From Leishmania donovani (taxonomy: Eukaryota > Euglenozoa > Kinetoplastea > Trypanosomatida > Trypanosomatidae): DNA of 64,000 bases. The notes below the pieces were generated by a model. That model saw only the letters and a program-made list of their open reading frames with translations. It was not told where the DNA came from and did no database searches. The DNA lies in assembly GCF_000227135.1 (NCBI RefSeq), contig NC_018253.1, positions 425,477-489,476 on the forward strand, read 5' to 3'. Of this stretch, positions 49,259 through 60,700 are shown one piece after another; position 1 is the stretch's first letter; the number at the start of each line of letters is the position of its first letter. A program made the translations under genes and the position numbers.

Positions 49259-50369
49259 GTGTGTGTGTGTGTGTATGTGTTTATGTGTACACGTTTAGAT
49301 ATTGTTCTTGCCGGCTGGCGCCTTTGATTAGGTGCAAGCGGCTCGACGGCAAAGCGTGGAGAGACGAATCGGTATGCACGCACGCCGCGCGAACACCCGG
49401 ACACACCTGCTCTTCTCTTGATGTTGCCTCCTCCTGTGTGTGCGTCCGTGCGTGCGTGTGTGCACATGCCATTGAATGATGCGGCGTTCGTCGAAGAGCG
49501 GATGGCAAGAAGACGAAGCAGAGAGAAGATCAACAGACTTCTCTTTTTTCTTTGTGTGTTTGTGTGTGAACCCCTGCTCATTAGACCCCCACCCCCATCC
49601 CCGACCCCGACACCCCCGTTTCACCCCAGCAGAGGCTCGAACTGCATTCTTCTTCTCTCTTTGTATACTCCTTCTCTCCTTCACTGCGAAGTCACATAGC
49701 TCGTCATGGTGAGGAATTCTGCTCCCCTCGCCTGTCCTCTCGCCCTCCTCGTGTGGAAGACAAGGCACGCTGCAACGCGGAACCCCACAGCGCTTCGCAT
49801 CAGCGCGTGTGTATGGTGCGCCGCTCCGCTCACTTTTCACACAGAGACACCTCTCTGTGAGTCCGCCAACAACCTGACCGCTTTTTCTTTTTTGTTCTGC
49901 TCTGTTTGTGTTGCTGCGCTGTTTTCTCCCCCCCCCCCGCATGCGCCTCCTCCTCCTCCCCTCGACTCCACCCTCCCCTGCTCTTGCGCCTTGTCTCTCT
50001 TTCTCTCCCTTACCCTCAACAGCGCAAGCATGTGCGCTCGCGCACACGTGCTCGTACACGCGATCCCCACAGCCGCCCCCATCCCCAAGCATTCGCCCCA
50101 AGCCTGAGAAAGGGAGAAACCGAAACCAAAAGCGAGAGGAAGCAAAACAAGGCACGTCGCGCACGGTCACAGGGCGCTAACAGCCTGCCTGTGCCTGTGC
50201 CCGTGCCCGTGCCCGTGTGCGTAGTCGCGCATCCGGTGGAGCATTCGAGGGCGCGAGAATGTTGGTTGGGTGTCGGCGTTAATCACACACACACACACGC
50301 GTGCGCGCAAGCAAGCACGTCTTTGTCTCAGTCCCGCACGCTCTGTCGGTGTGCAAGCTGGGGTGTTAT

Positions 50370-50419
50370 TCTTGTCACCTTCGTCCTCCTTCCTTCTGTC
50401 GGTCTTTCCCCCAACGCAG
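50370..50419 (+). promoter_or_regulatory. Predicted spliced-leader acceptor for the membrane J-protein
   Basis: T/C tract ending in CCCCCAACGCAG, AG at 50418-50419. No ATG follows before 50612. AG 50567-50568 (ATTTTCAG) is an alternative. Confidence 0.6.
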
Positions 50420-50611
50420 GATCGCTTGCCTGCTGTCCCGCTTTTAGGTGTGTGTGCGGGGTCCCTCTCGGGCTGCTCGTTGGATCGTTGCCAAGCCACT
50501 CCTTGTGCCTCCCTGTGTGTGAGGACACCCTCTTCGCCAACCTTGACCCCCGCGTCGATCATTTTCAGTTTTCCGTCGCAGAAGATTCACAGGTAACCCA
50601 CGCACATAGTC

Positions 50612-52222
50612 ATGCTGAATCATCGCGTTGTGCTCTTCGCGGCTCCTATGCACGGGGTGGAGCTGGCAGGACTGCTGTTCACCGACTACCTCCGCAGCTC
50701 GCTGTTCCAGATGGACATTGCCGAGGCACTGAGCGACGTCAACGGATGGTTTTCCTTCTTTCGAAGCGGCTTCAGTCCTTCCACGCTCCTGAGCTTCTAC
50801 AGCCGGCTCATCAGCGAAAGGCTGTTCTTCCGGCTTCTGGAGTGCGGGGTGTCAGTGTTGTGCATGTACAGCGAGTCGAGGCTGTGCCAGGACGCGCTTG
50901 TGTTTCAATACGTGTACCCCATTGTGCGCGACTACCGCTACGGTCGTCTGTGGTGCACGCGGCTACTTCGCTTCGTGGGGGGGCTCCTCTGTCCAAGCTT
51001 CCTGCGACAGTCCAGAGGGGGTTTCAGTGCGAGTAGCGGCAGCAGCGGCACCTCACGCGTCACCGCGAACAGTTTGACAAGAGGCGGCTCCGCCTCCAGC
51101 GCGACACCGCGGCCTTTCTCACAGTCGGGCTTGGTGGACGTTGACGTGGCCTTCTACCGCAACCCGCCGCGGCCCTCGCGGGTGAAGCCGTTTGATGGGA
51201 TGCCGGAGCCCTGCCAGGAGGCGCTGCGCTACTACCTCCACTGCTACCAGTCACGCCCTCTCTACACCATCTTCGTCAGCGGCTTCATCGCGGACGTGAC
51301 GCTCCTCGTGACGGAGCAGATCATCTGGGGCTCGTACTTTTGCCAAGAGCGCGCAAAGCGAACCTCGCGCTGGCGAATTCTGAAGCCCTACTTCGCTGAC
51401 CTGGCGGCGGTGTCGGTGCAAACGACTTTGGTGTACGCGGCTCGCGCATTAGGCGTCTTGCTTGGGCAGAAGCTCTCGCGCGAGCCCACCGGCGGCGGCA
51501 TTTTCTGGGGAGAACGCGTGACGCTGCTGCTGCTGTCGCCCGGCATTCAGCATGTGAGCCTCATCGCGGGGCGCGCTGTTCGAGACGCCCTCGAGCGCCG
51601 CCACCCCCGCACCGTCGAGGACGAGTTGGAGGACAAGCGAGTCGAAGAAGAAGCCGAGGAGGCTGCGCGGGCTCAGGCCGCTGCAGCTCACGCCGCGTTC
51701 GCCTTCACGTCTGTCCCCCTCGGCAGCGCCTCCAGGCGTGCGGCGAACGGTCCTGGCGGTGCCGGTGTAGGAGGAGGCGCTCGGGATGCAGGCCACGGCG
51801 GAATCTGTGAGCGCGAGGGCACCAACTACTACGAGGTGCTTGGCGTGACAATGCAATCGAAAGTGGCAGACATCAAAAAGGCGTACCGGGCGAAGGCGCT
51901 GCTCAATCACCCCGACCGTGTCGGCAAGGACCCGGTGGCGCAGGAGCAGGCGCGACAGCAGATGTCGGCCATCAACGAGGCCTACGACACGCTTCTGGAC
52001 TCTGAGAAGCGCGCGCAGTACGACGCGATGCGCCGCTTTTCTGAAGGCCCTGAATTTCTCAAGAGGCTTGAATCCATGACAACAGCACAGCTGGTTGCAG
52101 TGAGCACGGTGGTCGTATTATGCTTTGGTACGCTGACTGCTGCGTCGGCGTACGGTCAGTATCTAACCATCTTTCAGCGGATGACGTCGTTGGGACGCGG
52201 CCCGCTGATGCTGTTCTCTTAA
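50612..52222 (+). CDS. Membrane-associated J-domain protein with C-terminal J domain
   Basis: A 536-residue predicted Hsp70 co-chaperone. The J domain lies near the C-terminus, from NYYEVLGVTMQSKVADIKKA (about residue 405), with the HPD motif at H433-P-D435 and EAYDTLLDSEKRAQYDAMRR closing it. A hydrophobic segment follows (AQLVAVSTVVVLCFGTLTAA, about 490-515), so the protein is probably anchored near its C-terminus. The N-terminal 330 residues are unusual for an Hsp40. They hold several hydrophobic stretches (VVLFAAPMHGVELAGLLF, FVSGFIADVTLLVTEQIIWG, TTLVYAARALGVLLG) and pairs of blocks that suggest a membrane-embedded domain of unknown family. Between them and the J domain is a charged then Ala/Gly-rich linker (EDKRVEEEAEEAARAQ). 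The location is not decidable from sequence; mitochondrial outer membrane or ER would both fit. The start is the first ATG after either predicted acceptor. Confidence 0.85.
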   Translation: MLNHRVVLFAAPMHGVELAGLLFTDYLRSSLFQMDIAEALSDVNGWFSFFRSGFSPSTLLSFYSRLISERLFFRLLECGVSVLCMYSESRLCQDALVFQYVYPIVRDYRYGRLWCTRLLRFVGGLLCPSFLRQSRGGFSASSGSSGTSRVTANSLTRGGSASSATPRPFSQSGLVDVDVAFYRNPPRPSRVKPFDGMPEPCQEALRYYLHCYQSRPLYTIFVSGFIADVTLLVTEQIIWGSYFCQERAKRTSRWRILKPYFADLAAVSVQTTLVYAARALGVLLGQKLSREPTGGGIFWGERVTLLLLSPGIQHVSLIAGRAVRDALERRHPRTVEDELEDKRVEEEAEEAARAQAAAAHAAFAFTSVPLGSASRRAANGPGGAGVGGGARDAGHGGICEREGTNYYEVLGVTMQSKVADIKKAYRAKALLNHPDRVGKDPVAQEQARQQMSAINEAYDTLLDSEKRAQYDAMRRFSEGPEFLKRLESMTTAQLVAVSTVVVLCFGTLTAASAYGQYLTIFQRMTSLGRGPLMLFS

Positions 52223-53012
52223 CATACGGTGTCGCTGTTGCTGTAATGTGCGATATGGAGGAAGGCGCGCATCGAACGTTCTCCCCCTCCTCATCACGTC
52301 GCGTGAGAGATCTCGCACGTGCCGCCCGTGTATTCTCTCGCGTTTCTTCTTCATACCACACATCACCATCCTGACTACCGCCACCATCTCCAACAGGAGC
52401 TGGATGGGGGAGGAAGCCGCGCCGCCGGCCCGTCATCTGTTTCGAGCTCCTTGCAAAGGTATCGGGCAGGGTGCGTGTCCGTTCGGCAAGTTTGTGTCTT
52501 GTTGCTTTCTTCTGTTTTGTTGTTCACAGAACGCCTCCACGGTTGCTATTTGCTTGTTTTCTTTGTTGTTGGTGTTTGTGGGGGAGGGGAGGAGGGCATC
52601 ATCCTACGCATACGTGCGCACGCGCGTGCACAGGCGCAAGCACGTATGCGCAGAATGATGTCTACGCCTCTGCGGAGAGGGAAACGGAGGGGAAAGGGAT
52701 GTAGGCGTAGCGCGAAGGTGAAGACGTGCTCGTAACGTGGCAAGAACGAAAAGGAGGAAGGACGAAAATTGTCGCCCTTCCCATCCCACACACGCAGACG
52801 CATCGCTCTCGCTGTTCTCCATCGACATGCGCTCGTGAGGCCTCTTTTCTGCCAATGCACGTTTCTCTTGAAGACGGTGGAGCGTGGTAATCCTGATGAC
52901 GGGGTGCGTCATCTCACTGCGTGACATCGCAGGGTTCAGTGCTCCCACTGTGGGCGGGGAAGCCGAGCAGCCTCCTCCCCCCTCCCTCCCTATCCCAGCC
53001 ACTGCCGAACCA

Positions 53013-53503
53013 CCCCCTGGTGGTGACAGGGCCAGGGTGCCTAGGACGTGGGGAGGTCAGTGCGATGCAGTGGCACGGATGCCGGCGGCCAATCCCTGGA
53101 CGGCGTGGCGCCGGTGCGACCCGCGACCGTGAGCATGCTTGCGCCATCCATGCGATGGGCAAGGCGTCAGCGTGATACCAAGGCGTCTCGCTCGGCCCTC
53201 GCACTGCCTGCTGCTGGGGAGGCTGAGTGCCACCCTGCGAGGCGGGTGGGTGGGTAGAGTTTGGGTCAGGGGCCGTGCACAGATGACTGGGTCGGCGCAC
53301 TGCTGTGATGCGTGTCTGCGGCTGCGTTGCACCGCGCGCTGGGTGCCTGTGGCAGGCGCGTGGGTTTTAGAGTGGGCCTCGGCTCATGTTGTGTGGCAGA
53401 GAAGGGGCACCTGGAAGAAAGAGCATAGTATCGCGGTGTCCCCCTCATCACGCCTTTCTCTCCCTCTGCGACCGCACACTCTAGCGCTCACAGAGAAAAA
53501 TGG
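53013..53503 (+). mobile_element. SIDER2-like degenerate retroposon
   Basis: The segment opens with CCCCTGGTGGTGACAGGG, continues with GGTGCCTAGGACGTGGGGAG, and contains GCAGTGGCACGGATGCCGGC and GACGGCGTGGCGCCGGTGCG. It ends near an A-rich GAGAAAAATG. From memory of Leishmania 3'UTRs, these blocks are typical of SIDER2 elements (short interspersed degenerated retroposons, related to ingi/L1Tc). Its base composition is mixed and G-rich, unlike the C/T-rich surroundings. The orientation is sense relative to the upstream gene, so it would lie in that gene's 3'UTR, where SIDER2 elements are known to promote mRNA decay. Boundaries are approximate. Confidence 0.72.
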
Positions 53504-54396
53504 GTAACTCCATTCGCAGCCGCTTGGCTTGTCATGGACGCGAAGTGCCGTGTGCGCGACTCGCGGAGCAGGACTCCTTTCTTTCCCTCTCCCGGCGCCC
53601 CACATGCTGCACGTACGCAAAGAAAGAACAAATGAAGATGGAGAGCGGTCGCACACATGCGCGGGCCACTAGCGTAGCGTGCGAGATGAGAGAGATCAAG
53701 TGCACGCATACGTGCGGCAGGGGAGAAGACTGGCACGTGTACTTGTGGGGCCCATGTGTGTATTCGGATGTTGCACGCGCAGCTGCGGCCCCGCTGCTGC
53801 CGTTGCATCTGTCTGTAGCTTCCCTTCCGCCTTCTTCGGTCATTTACAGCCAGGCTTACGCTGCATGCTTCTTTAACCGCGAAAAGGTGGCGCGCAGCTG
53901 GCGCACAATGATTGCAGGCAGTCATTATTGGCTGTTCGGGTTGTACCATCACCATCATCGCTGTCGCCTCCCTCCCACCTTTCCCACCCACCCCTTCTCC
54001 ACACTCTGTGTCGCTCTGCCGTCTTCCCCACCACGCGCCGCTCACTCAACGGCTTCCATGGCACCATCTGCATGTGCATGTCGGCATCCCGCCCTCACTA
54101 CCGCCACCGCACCCAATGAGCGGGGCCTTGCATCTGTAGAAGCGGCTCAATCAGCACTGAGAGTGACTGCTGTACATTGCATCAGTTGAGCTGCCCCCCC
54201 CCCACACACACACACCTCTCCCCATCATCAGCACTATAATTTGCTCCTCCCTCATCCTCCGGGCTCGACTCGCCTCAGCGCTTGTCTCCGTCTTGTTTTC
54301 CCGCTCTGTTTTTGCACACAGGCACCCCGCACACACTCCTGCAAGAGCGTGCGCGCACACGGGGTGTGCACCTCTACACACATACGCGTACACTAG

Positions 54397-54416
54397 ATAT
54401 ATATATATATATATAT
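54397..54416. repeat. (AT)10 microsatellite
   Basis: Twenty bases of uninterrupted AT in the leader/intergenic DNA upstream of the MORN-FYVE gene. Confidence 0.9.
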
Positions 54417-54651
54417 GTAGTCATCCTTCCCTCTGTCCTCCCCCCTCTCCTCTCTCATCGCTGCTTCTTTTTCGCCCCTTTCTGTTCTTCATCGGCTGGG
54501 GCGTCTCGCACACGCTCGCTCCCGCTCCCCGGCCCCTGTGCCGAGTGGCTCACCCCGACTCGATTTGCTCTCTTTGTGTCATTTAGTGTCTGTGTCTGTG
54601 GCCGCTTTTGAGCCCTGCTGCTGCTGCTGCGCTTCTCTGTGCGCTTTTTCT

Positions 54652-54713
54652 GTCTTGCTCTATTTTTTTTTTATCATTGTCGGTATTTCCTCCGCCGCTT
54701 TATCAAAATAAAG
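54652..54713 (+). promoter_or_regulatory. Predicted spliced-leader acceptor for the MORN-FYVE gene
   Basis: A T-rich tract (CTATTTTTTTTTTATCATTG, then TTTCCTCCGCCGCTTTATC) is followed by AATAAAG, AG at 54712-54713. The first ATG after it is 54793. Confidence 0.6.
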
Positions 54714-54792
54714 CAATCTTTTTCGATTTTGTGCCCCGCCCACCCTGCCACTACCTCCTCCGATCGCCATCTTCTTCTTGCGTTTGAGTGTG

Positions 54793-57700
54793 ATGGCGCA
54801 TGCGGCAGGCGGGAATAATACCGCGGATGCAGCACCGCAGTACTACGACCCCAACGCCCCGCTCACCCGCCCTGTCACGACCTTTCAGGTTGAAACTTTT
54901 GTTCCACGTGAGGGGATGACGCCGTCGCTCGTGCTCGCGGATGGCAGTCACTACTTTGGTCCCGTCGTGGAGGACAGCAGGTGTCGCATCCCGTGCGGCT
55001 GTGGCATCATACTATTCCAGTATGATGGAGCGGTGAAACCCAACTTGACCGTTGCCGAAGCGGCAGCCGCTGCTAGTGACAGCGGCGGGGGTGGCGGACT
55101 CGCTTCCTTCTTCTTTGGCCGAGGTATGCCGCAAGGCGGCGGCGCGAGTCAGGCGGCGGCAACCCTCACGGCTCTGTGCAAGCGCTATCGGCAAGGAGAC
55201 CGGTACGGCGGTGACTGGGTCAACGGCACGTTCCACGGTAACGGTGTGCTGGTAACGAGCAGCTTCACCTACCACGGCACCTGGATAGAGGGTGAGATGC
55301 AGGGAAAGGGCACCATCTCTTACACGCGCAAATACGTCGACTACCGGCCCCGCAACACAAACGGCAGCGACAGCGGGGTTGGGGAAGGGGTGAGCAACCT
55401 GCTGCTGAAGGGGCTCTCGTACGTTTCACCCTTCGAGCTCGTCGGGACCGCTGCGGCGCCGAAGGAATACATTGGTGACTTCGACGCCAAGCACTACCGC
55501 CACGGCATGGGGCTGATGCGGTACTACAACGGCGACGTCTACGAGGGGGAGTGGCGCGACAACTGCCGTCATGGCCGTGGAAAACTACGCAAGATAGACG
55601 GTGAGGTGTACGACGGTGACTGGGCCTTTGACCAGCGCCACGGCAACGGCAAGATCATGTACCCGAACGGGTCTCTCTTCAAGGGCTCCATGGAGTACGA
55701 TCAGCGCAACGGCGAGGGCATCATGCGCTTCGCCAACGGTGACGAGTTCTTTGGCACCTTCAAGAAGGATCGCATCGACGGGCACGGCACGATGCGCTAC
55801 CGCAATGGAGACGTCTACGAAGGCTCCTGGCGCGACCAGCTGCGCCACGGACAAGGCAAGTATACCTTGAAGCGCACAGGGGCGACGATGCACGGCGAGT
55901 TCCAGAGCGGGCTCATCCACGGAGAAGGTACCGTGATCGTGCCGGGTGTATCGACCTTTGTTGGCATGTTTGTGCGCGGCGAGCGCACTATCGGCACCAT
56001 GCACTGGCATCAGCAGTCGTCACAGCAGCTGCAAGCAGAGCTCGTCAACGATGATGCCACCACAGCCGCGGCAGCAACTGCTGCGGCGACATTGGAGAGC
56101 CCGGAGTCGTCCCTTCTGGACACAACGCTGCTCCCAGGTCCCGCCACGCCTCCTCCTCCTGGCACCAGCAGCGCCAGCGTCACCGCAACGATCGGTACCG
56201 CCATCGTGGCCGGCAAAGCAAGCACCACGAACTACCTCTGCTACCAGGGGCAGTGGCACGGCGAGCACATGCACGGCAGAGGACTCCTCTGGTACACGAA
56301 CGGCGACTTTTACGCTGGTGACTTTCACAAGAGCCGCCGTCACGGCGCCGGCAACATGCGCTACGCCGCGGAGCAGGCTGAGTTCAGCGGGCAGTACGTC
56401 CACGGTATACGGCATGGGCTGGGGCTGCTGCAGCGCGCCAACAAAACCATCCAGGCTGGGCGGTGGCAGCAAAACATCTTCGTGGAGGGGTACGAGGGGG
56501 AGTGGGACGGGTCTGTCTTTCACGGTATTGGACGGCTAACGATGCCGGTGGACATCTTCCTCGCCATGCGCTCAAGCAGCTCCACCCTGAAACCGTCGGA
56601 GCTGAGCGCGATGTGGAATGGCAGGTCTAGCACCCTCTCGACGAACGCGTCGTTCATCGCTGGACATGAAGAAGGCCGCCGTGCAGCCGGCGACGGGGCG
56701 CCACAGGGGGCAGCAACTGACACATCCGTGAGCGGTGCCACGGCGAATCGCGCTGACTTGTCCCCTCTCTTCATCGATTTCTTTGGCCTATTCCGTAACG
56801 GTCTACGGGATGGGCTGGGCGTGCTCAAGCTGCCTGCCCTGAACGGCCTCGTCGGTGGCTCCCTGAACCTTGCAGAAGAGCGGAAGTCAGGCGGCGGTGG
56901 CGGCCAATGCGATAGCGGCGGCGGTGGTACTACCACCCACGGCGCTGGAGGGGTGAAGGCGGAGAGAGGTCGGAGGGGCAGCGGTGGTGTTGGCGACGGC
57001 AATGCCGCCGCCGGTGCGCCCCGCAGTCGATACAACACCGTCAGCCTTGCCTCGATGCCGTCCATGCTCATCAAGGGGCGCTGGGTCCGTGATGTGCTGC
57101 ACTGCGACAAAGGTGTATGGGCCTTCCCAAATGGCGTCGTCTATATTGGGCGCTTTCGCAACGGCGCCCGCGACGCTACGCGCGCGTGCGTGTGGTGGCC
57201 GGATGGGTCGGTGCTGGAGAGCGGGTGGTGTGGCGATGCGCCGAGCGGGGCAGGCATCTGGTATCAGCGTAACCGCATCACCCCGGTGTATCAAACGATT
57301 TCGCCGAGCGTGCTGCGTCGCTCGCAGTCGCTGAGGTTGCCAGAGAAGGGCTCACCGTCGAGGAGCATCGGTCATGCCACCGATGGCGGTCAGGGCACCA
57401 GTGACGCGGCTGATGCGGACGGCAACAGCACGAGCGTCGCTCTGGCGCGTGATCCTTTTGGCATGTCGTACCTCCTAAGGCTTATCGGGTCTGGTCTTAT
57501 CGGCCACGGCACCAGCAGCGTTGGTGACGGCGGCGGCGGCGACACGCACGATGAAAGCGACAACGACCAGCCGCGACGGGTGCTCGTTGACTTTGGCAAT
57601 CACTTCACGTTCTCCTGCTCCTGGTGCCCATACACGATGGATTTGAGTACTTACGCGGCAGTGGTGCTGCCCCAGATTGGGAGTCAGACGTCCCCGCTGC

Positions 57701-60700
57701 CAGGTGGCACGCCGTGGCCGCAGCTGTACCACTCCCCAAGCATGTCGGCTGCCGTGGGCGCGCCGCGACCGTGGGCGGCAGAGACTGCGAAAGGCGGGAG
57801 AGGCGCGCCACAAAGCACAGCAGCCGCATCGCCCACCACTGCCGTTGGCAGTAGCGGCGCTGGGCTGCAAGCCTCCGTACCGTGGCCCGTCCCTACGGCA
57901 AAAAAGATGTCCAGCTGCGCCAACTCGCTTCATCTATCGGAAGCACCGTCCAGCGTGGTGATAGGCCGCGCCAGCGGCGCCGGGGTTGTTTACTTCGACT
58001 CCGGTGTCGTGCTTGCCGGGGAGTGGCTCGGCAACGTCCCTCGGCTGGCCACACCGTACCGCCCGTGGTCCGCCTTCGATCACTTCATCACGTGGCAGAC
58101 GGCTCGGGCAGCATCGCGCAACTGTGTCAGCACGGTGCCGCGCCCCATTGCTCCGCGGCTGCAATCGTGCTACACCTCTGTCTTGGTGGCTGCCCCGGAG
58201 GACGTGAGTGGTGAACCGCGGCGCGTTGCTGGTGGGCGGCTGACTGTGGCGTCGTCGCCGCTAGCGGTTAGCCGCATGGGCGACGCTGCAGAGCATGCGC
58301 CGGCATCCTTTACCCCACCGTCGCCGCCGCCCTCCCCCGATGCGCGCTGCATGTTGTGTGGGAAAGACTACAGCTTCTTCCGCAAGCGCGCGCACTGCAC
58401 CCTGTGCCTGCGCTCGGCATGCTCTTCCTGCCTGGGGCACATGGACACAGAGGGGCCGGCGCAGCAGGAGGACGTGAAAGCACTACTACGTCACGCCTAC
58501 CTGACGGCGGAGCAGACGGTGCAGCTCTCGACCGCTGCAGCTGCGAAGACTACCCTCACAAGCGCCAGCGGTAGCGCTGCCCGGCCTATCACCTTCCCAA
58601 GCTTCTCTGCAGAGCAGGTCGATCACGCGTTCGACAAGAAGAGCATCTCGACGGTTCCCGTCTGTGCAGACTGCGTGCGCGCGGTTCTGTGGAAGCTGCG
58701 GTACACACAGCTATGGATACCGATGTCGATGTTCGCCTCCGTCGTCGAGGGTGACAAGCACCACCGTGAGGCGCGGCGCAACAGCGGCGTCGAGGCTGCC
58801 CATCACGATGCTCGCGATGGCGCGAACAAAAACGCCGTCGCCGGTGGTGACGTCGACGACGAGGCCGGGGAACCGGCCAACCCGCTGTCCACGGTCGCGC
58901 ACAGTCAGGAGTCCTCTCGGCAGGTCTCGGCCGTTGGGCAGTCCCTGCCCCTCTCTCCCGAGCGTTCCGCTGTTCCAGCCACAGCCTTCGATGAGGTGGA
59001 GCATCGCCAACACGATGGAAGGTTGCCGACTGGCAACAACGCACTGTGCAGCGCGGCCACCGCAGACTCCTCCGAAGCCTCAGCTGTCGATGAAGCATCG
59101 CACGACCTGCTGGCCCCCACCCAAGCATGTGCGGCAGCTACTGAAGACAAGCCATCTACTCCCCCCGCCGCGTCACCCTCAAGCGCCAACGACAGTGCGG
59201 TGGCTGGTACATCACCTGCGTCGGCTCTCCCGCCCGCGTCGGCCTCCAGCCAGACGCCAAACCTCTCCGGCCACCCAGAGACGGTGCGGCACAGCTGCAG
59301 CAAGATCTTGCCGCCGACGCAGTACATTATCTACAGTGGCTACACATCACACACCATTCCACACGTCTACGGCGAGCTCTGGTGGGGGCGTCAGTACTAC
59401 TACCGCGGCGGCTTCTGCGCCGGGGAGCGGCACGGGTTCGGTACGCAGTACATGCCCAACGGCGAGTGGTACGAGGGCGGCTTTGAGCGAGACGCATGGC
59501 ATGGCGAGGGCGTCTACTACCTTGACGACGGTTCCGTGCTGCTCGGTGAGTTCCGAAAGGGCAAGCTGCACGCGGTGCACTACCGCGGTGAGGTGGAGGA
59601 GAGTGACACATGTGGCGTCCGGCCGCACGGCCGCGGTATCGGCTACAGCCCAGACGGCTCCGTCTATAACGGCGAGTGGGTGCATGGCCAGCGTCACGGC
59701 ACTGGAATGCTGCACCTGGCCGATGGCAGCTCCGTGTACAGCGGCACATTTGTGTCGGATGCGATGGAAGGGATGGGCAAGCTCGTGACGACCAGTGGGG
59801 CCTACTACGGCGACTTTAGTCAGAACAAGCAGAATGGCAAAGGGCTGCTCTTCACTGCCGACTGCGTGGTGGAAGGGTCATGGGTGCAGGGCACCTCATC
59901 CGGATTCACGCGCATCTACGAGCGTGTCACCGGGGAGGTGTACGAGACGACCTACAGCGACGGCAACGAGCGGGACGACTGCTTCACTGCTCCAGTGATG
60001 ATAGACGACGACGCCGCTGCCGAGTGCGGGCAGTGCGGCACGGCCTTCTCCTTTTTCCTTCGCCGGCATCACTGCCGCCTTTGCGGGGATGTCTTCTGCG
60101 ATGCCTGCACGCAGCACCGCGCGTCGCTGCCGTCGACTGTCACAGGAGACGGTGTCCCAAGTGCGAAGAGCGACCCCGCCAGCTCCAGCGCGTCCGGGGT
60201 GAATGGGCAGCAGCTGCGGGTATGCGATGCGTGTTTCTTCCGTCTCTCCCAGCGCCGCATGATCGCTCTGCGCCGCTACGCCGACGGCAGTGTGTACGCC
60301 GGTTGCTGGAGCCAGGGGCGCTGGGTATCGCGTGGGCTCTACTGCCGGCCAGACGGCGTGTTCGTGGTGATGGACACCTACGGGCACGCCCTCCTGCCAC
60401 TGGCAGCCATTGCGAAAGAGCCGCTCAAGGGTGGCGCAAGCGCAGACATGAAAGAGCCGGAGAAGCCAAGCGCGGCGCAGCCTGCTTGCGGCCTCGGCGT
60501 TGTTCGCCGCCCGTCGCGCGCCACCGGTCTGCCTGTCTCGTCATCCGTCCTTCAGGATGCTGCGCCGGCGAAGGAGCTTCTCGACGGTGTCTCGGAGAGC
60601 TCGTCGCGTAAGGACCTCGACGCGTTCCTGCTCTGGTGGGCGACGACGCGCAGCCGCTGTGGCCTGCACGTTCCGCTGGACGTCCCGCTCGTGATCCAAT

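Larger units (their letters stand above)
49093..50611 (+). other. Intergenic region, no gene seen
   Basis: It contains a 22-bp palindrome at 49237-49258 with adjoining GT repeat, a C-run at about 49931-49939, a repeated CCCGTG hexamer (about 50190-50218) and a CA run at 50286-50298. A long + frame from about 49906 overlapping the next gene is low complexity and out of frame with it. Confidence 0.7.
52223..54792 (+). other. Intergenic region containing a retroposon remnant
   Basis: 2.57 kb without a convincing gene. It has C/T-rich DNA, the SIDER2-like element (annotated separately), an AT repeat at 54397-54416, and the polypyrimidine tract of the next gene. A 229-codon frame at 53500-54189 begins at the end of the retroposon and looks random. 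Confidence 0.7.

Noticed and set aside
49906..51036. 376-codon + frame overlapping the start of the membrane J-protein
   Set aside because: It is out of frame with the J-protein, has a Cys/Ser/His/Arg-rich random-like product and covers leader DNA.
53500..54189. 229-codon + frame beginning MGNSIRSRL
   Set aside because: The N-terminal Gly looked like a myristoylation site, but position 6 is Arg rather than Ser/Thr. The frame starts at the edge of the retroposon and the rest looks random.
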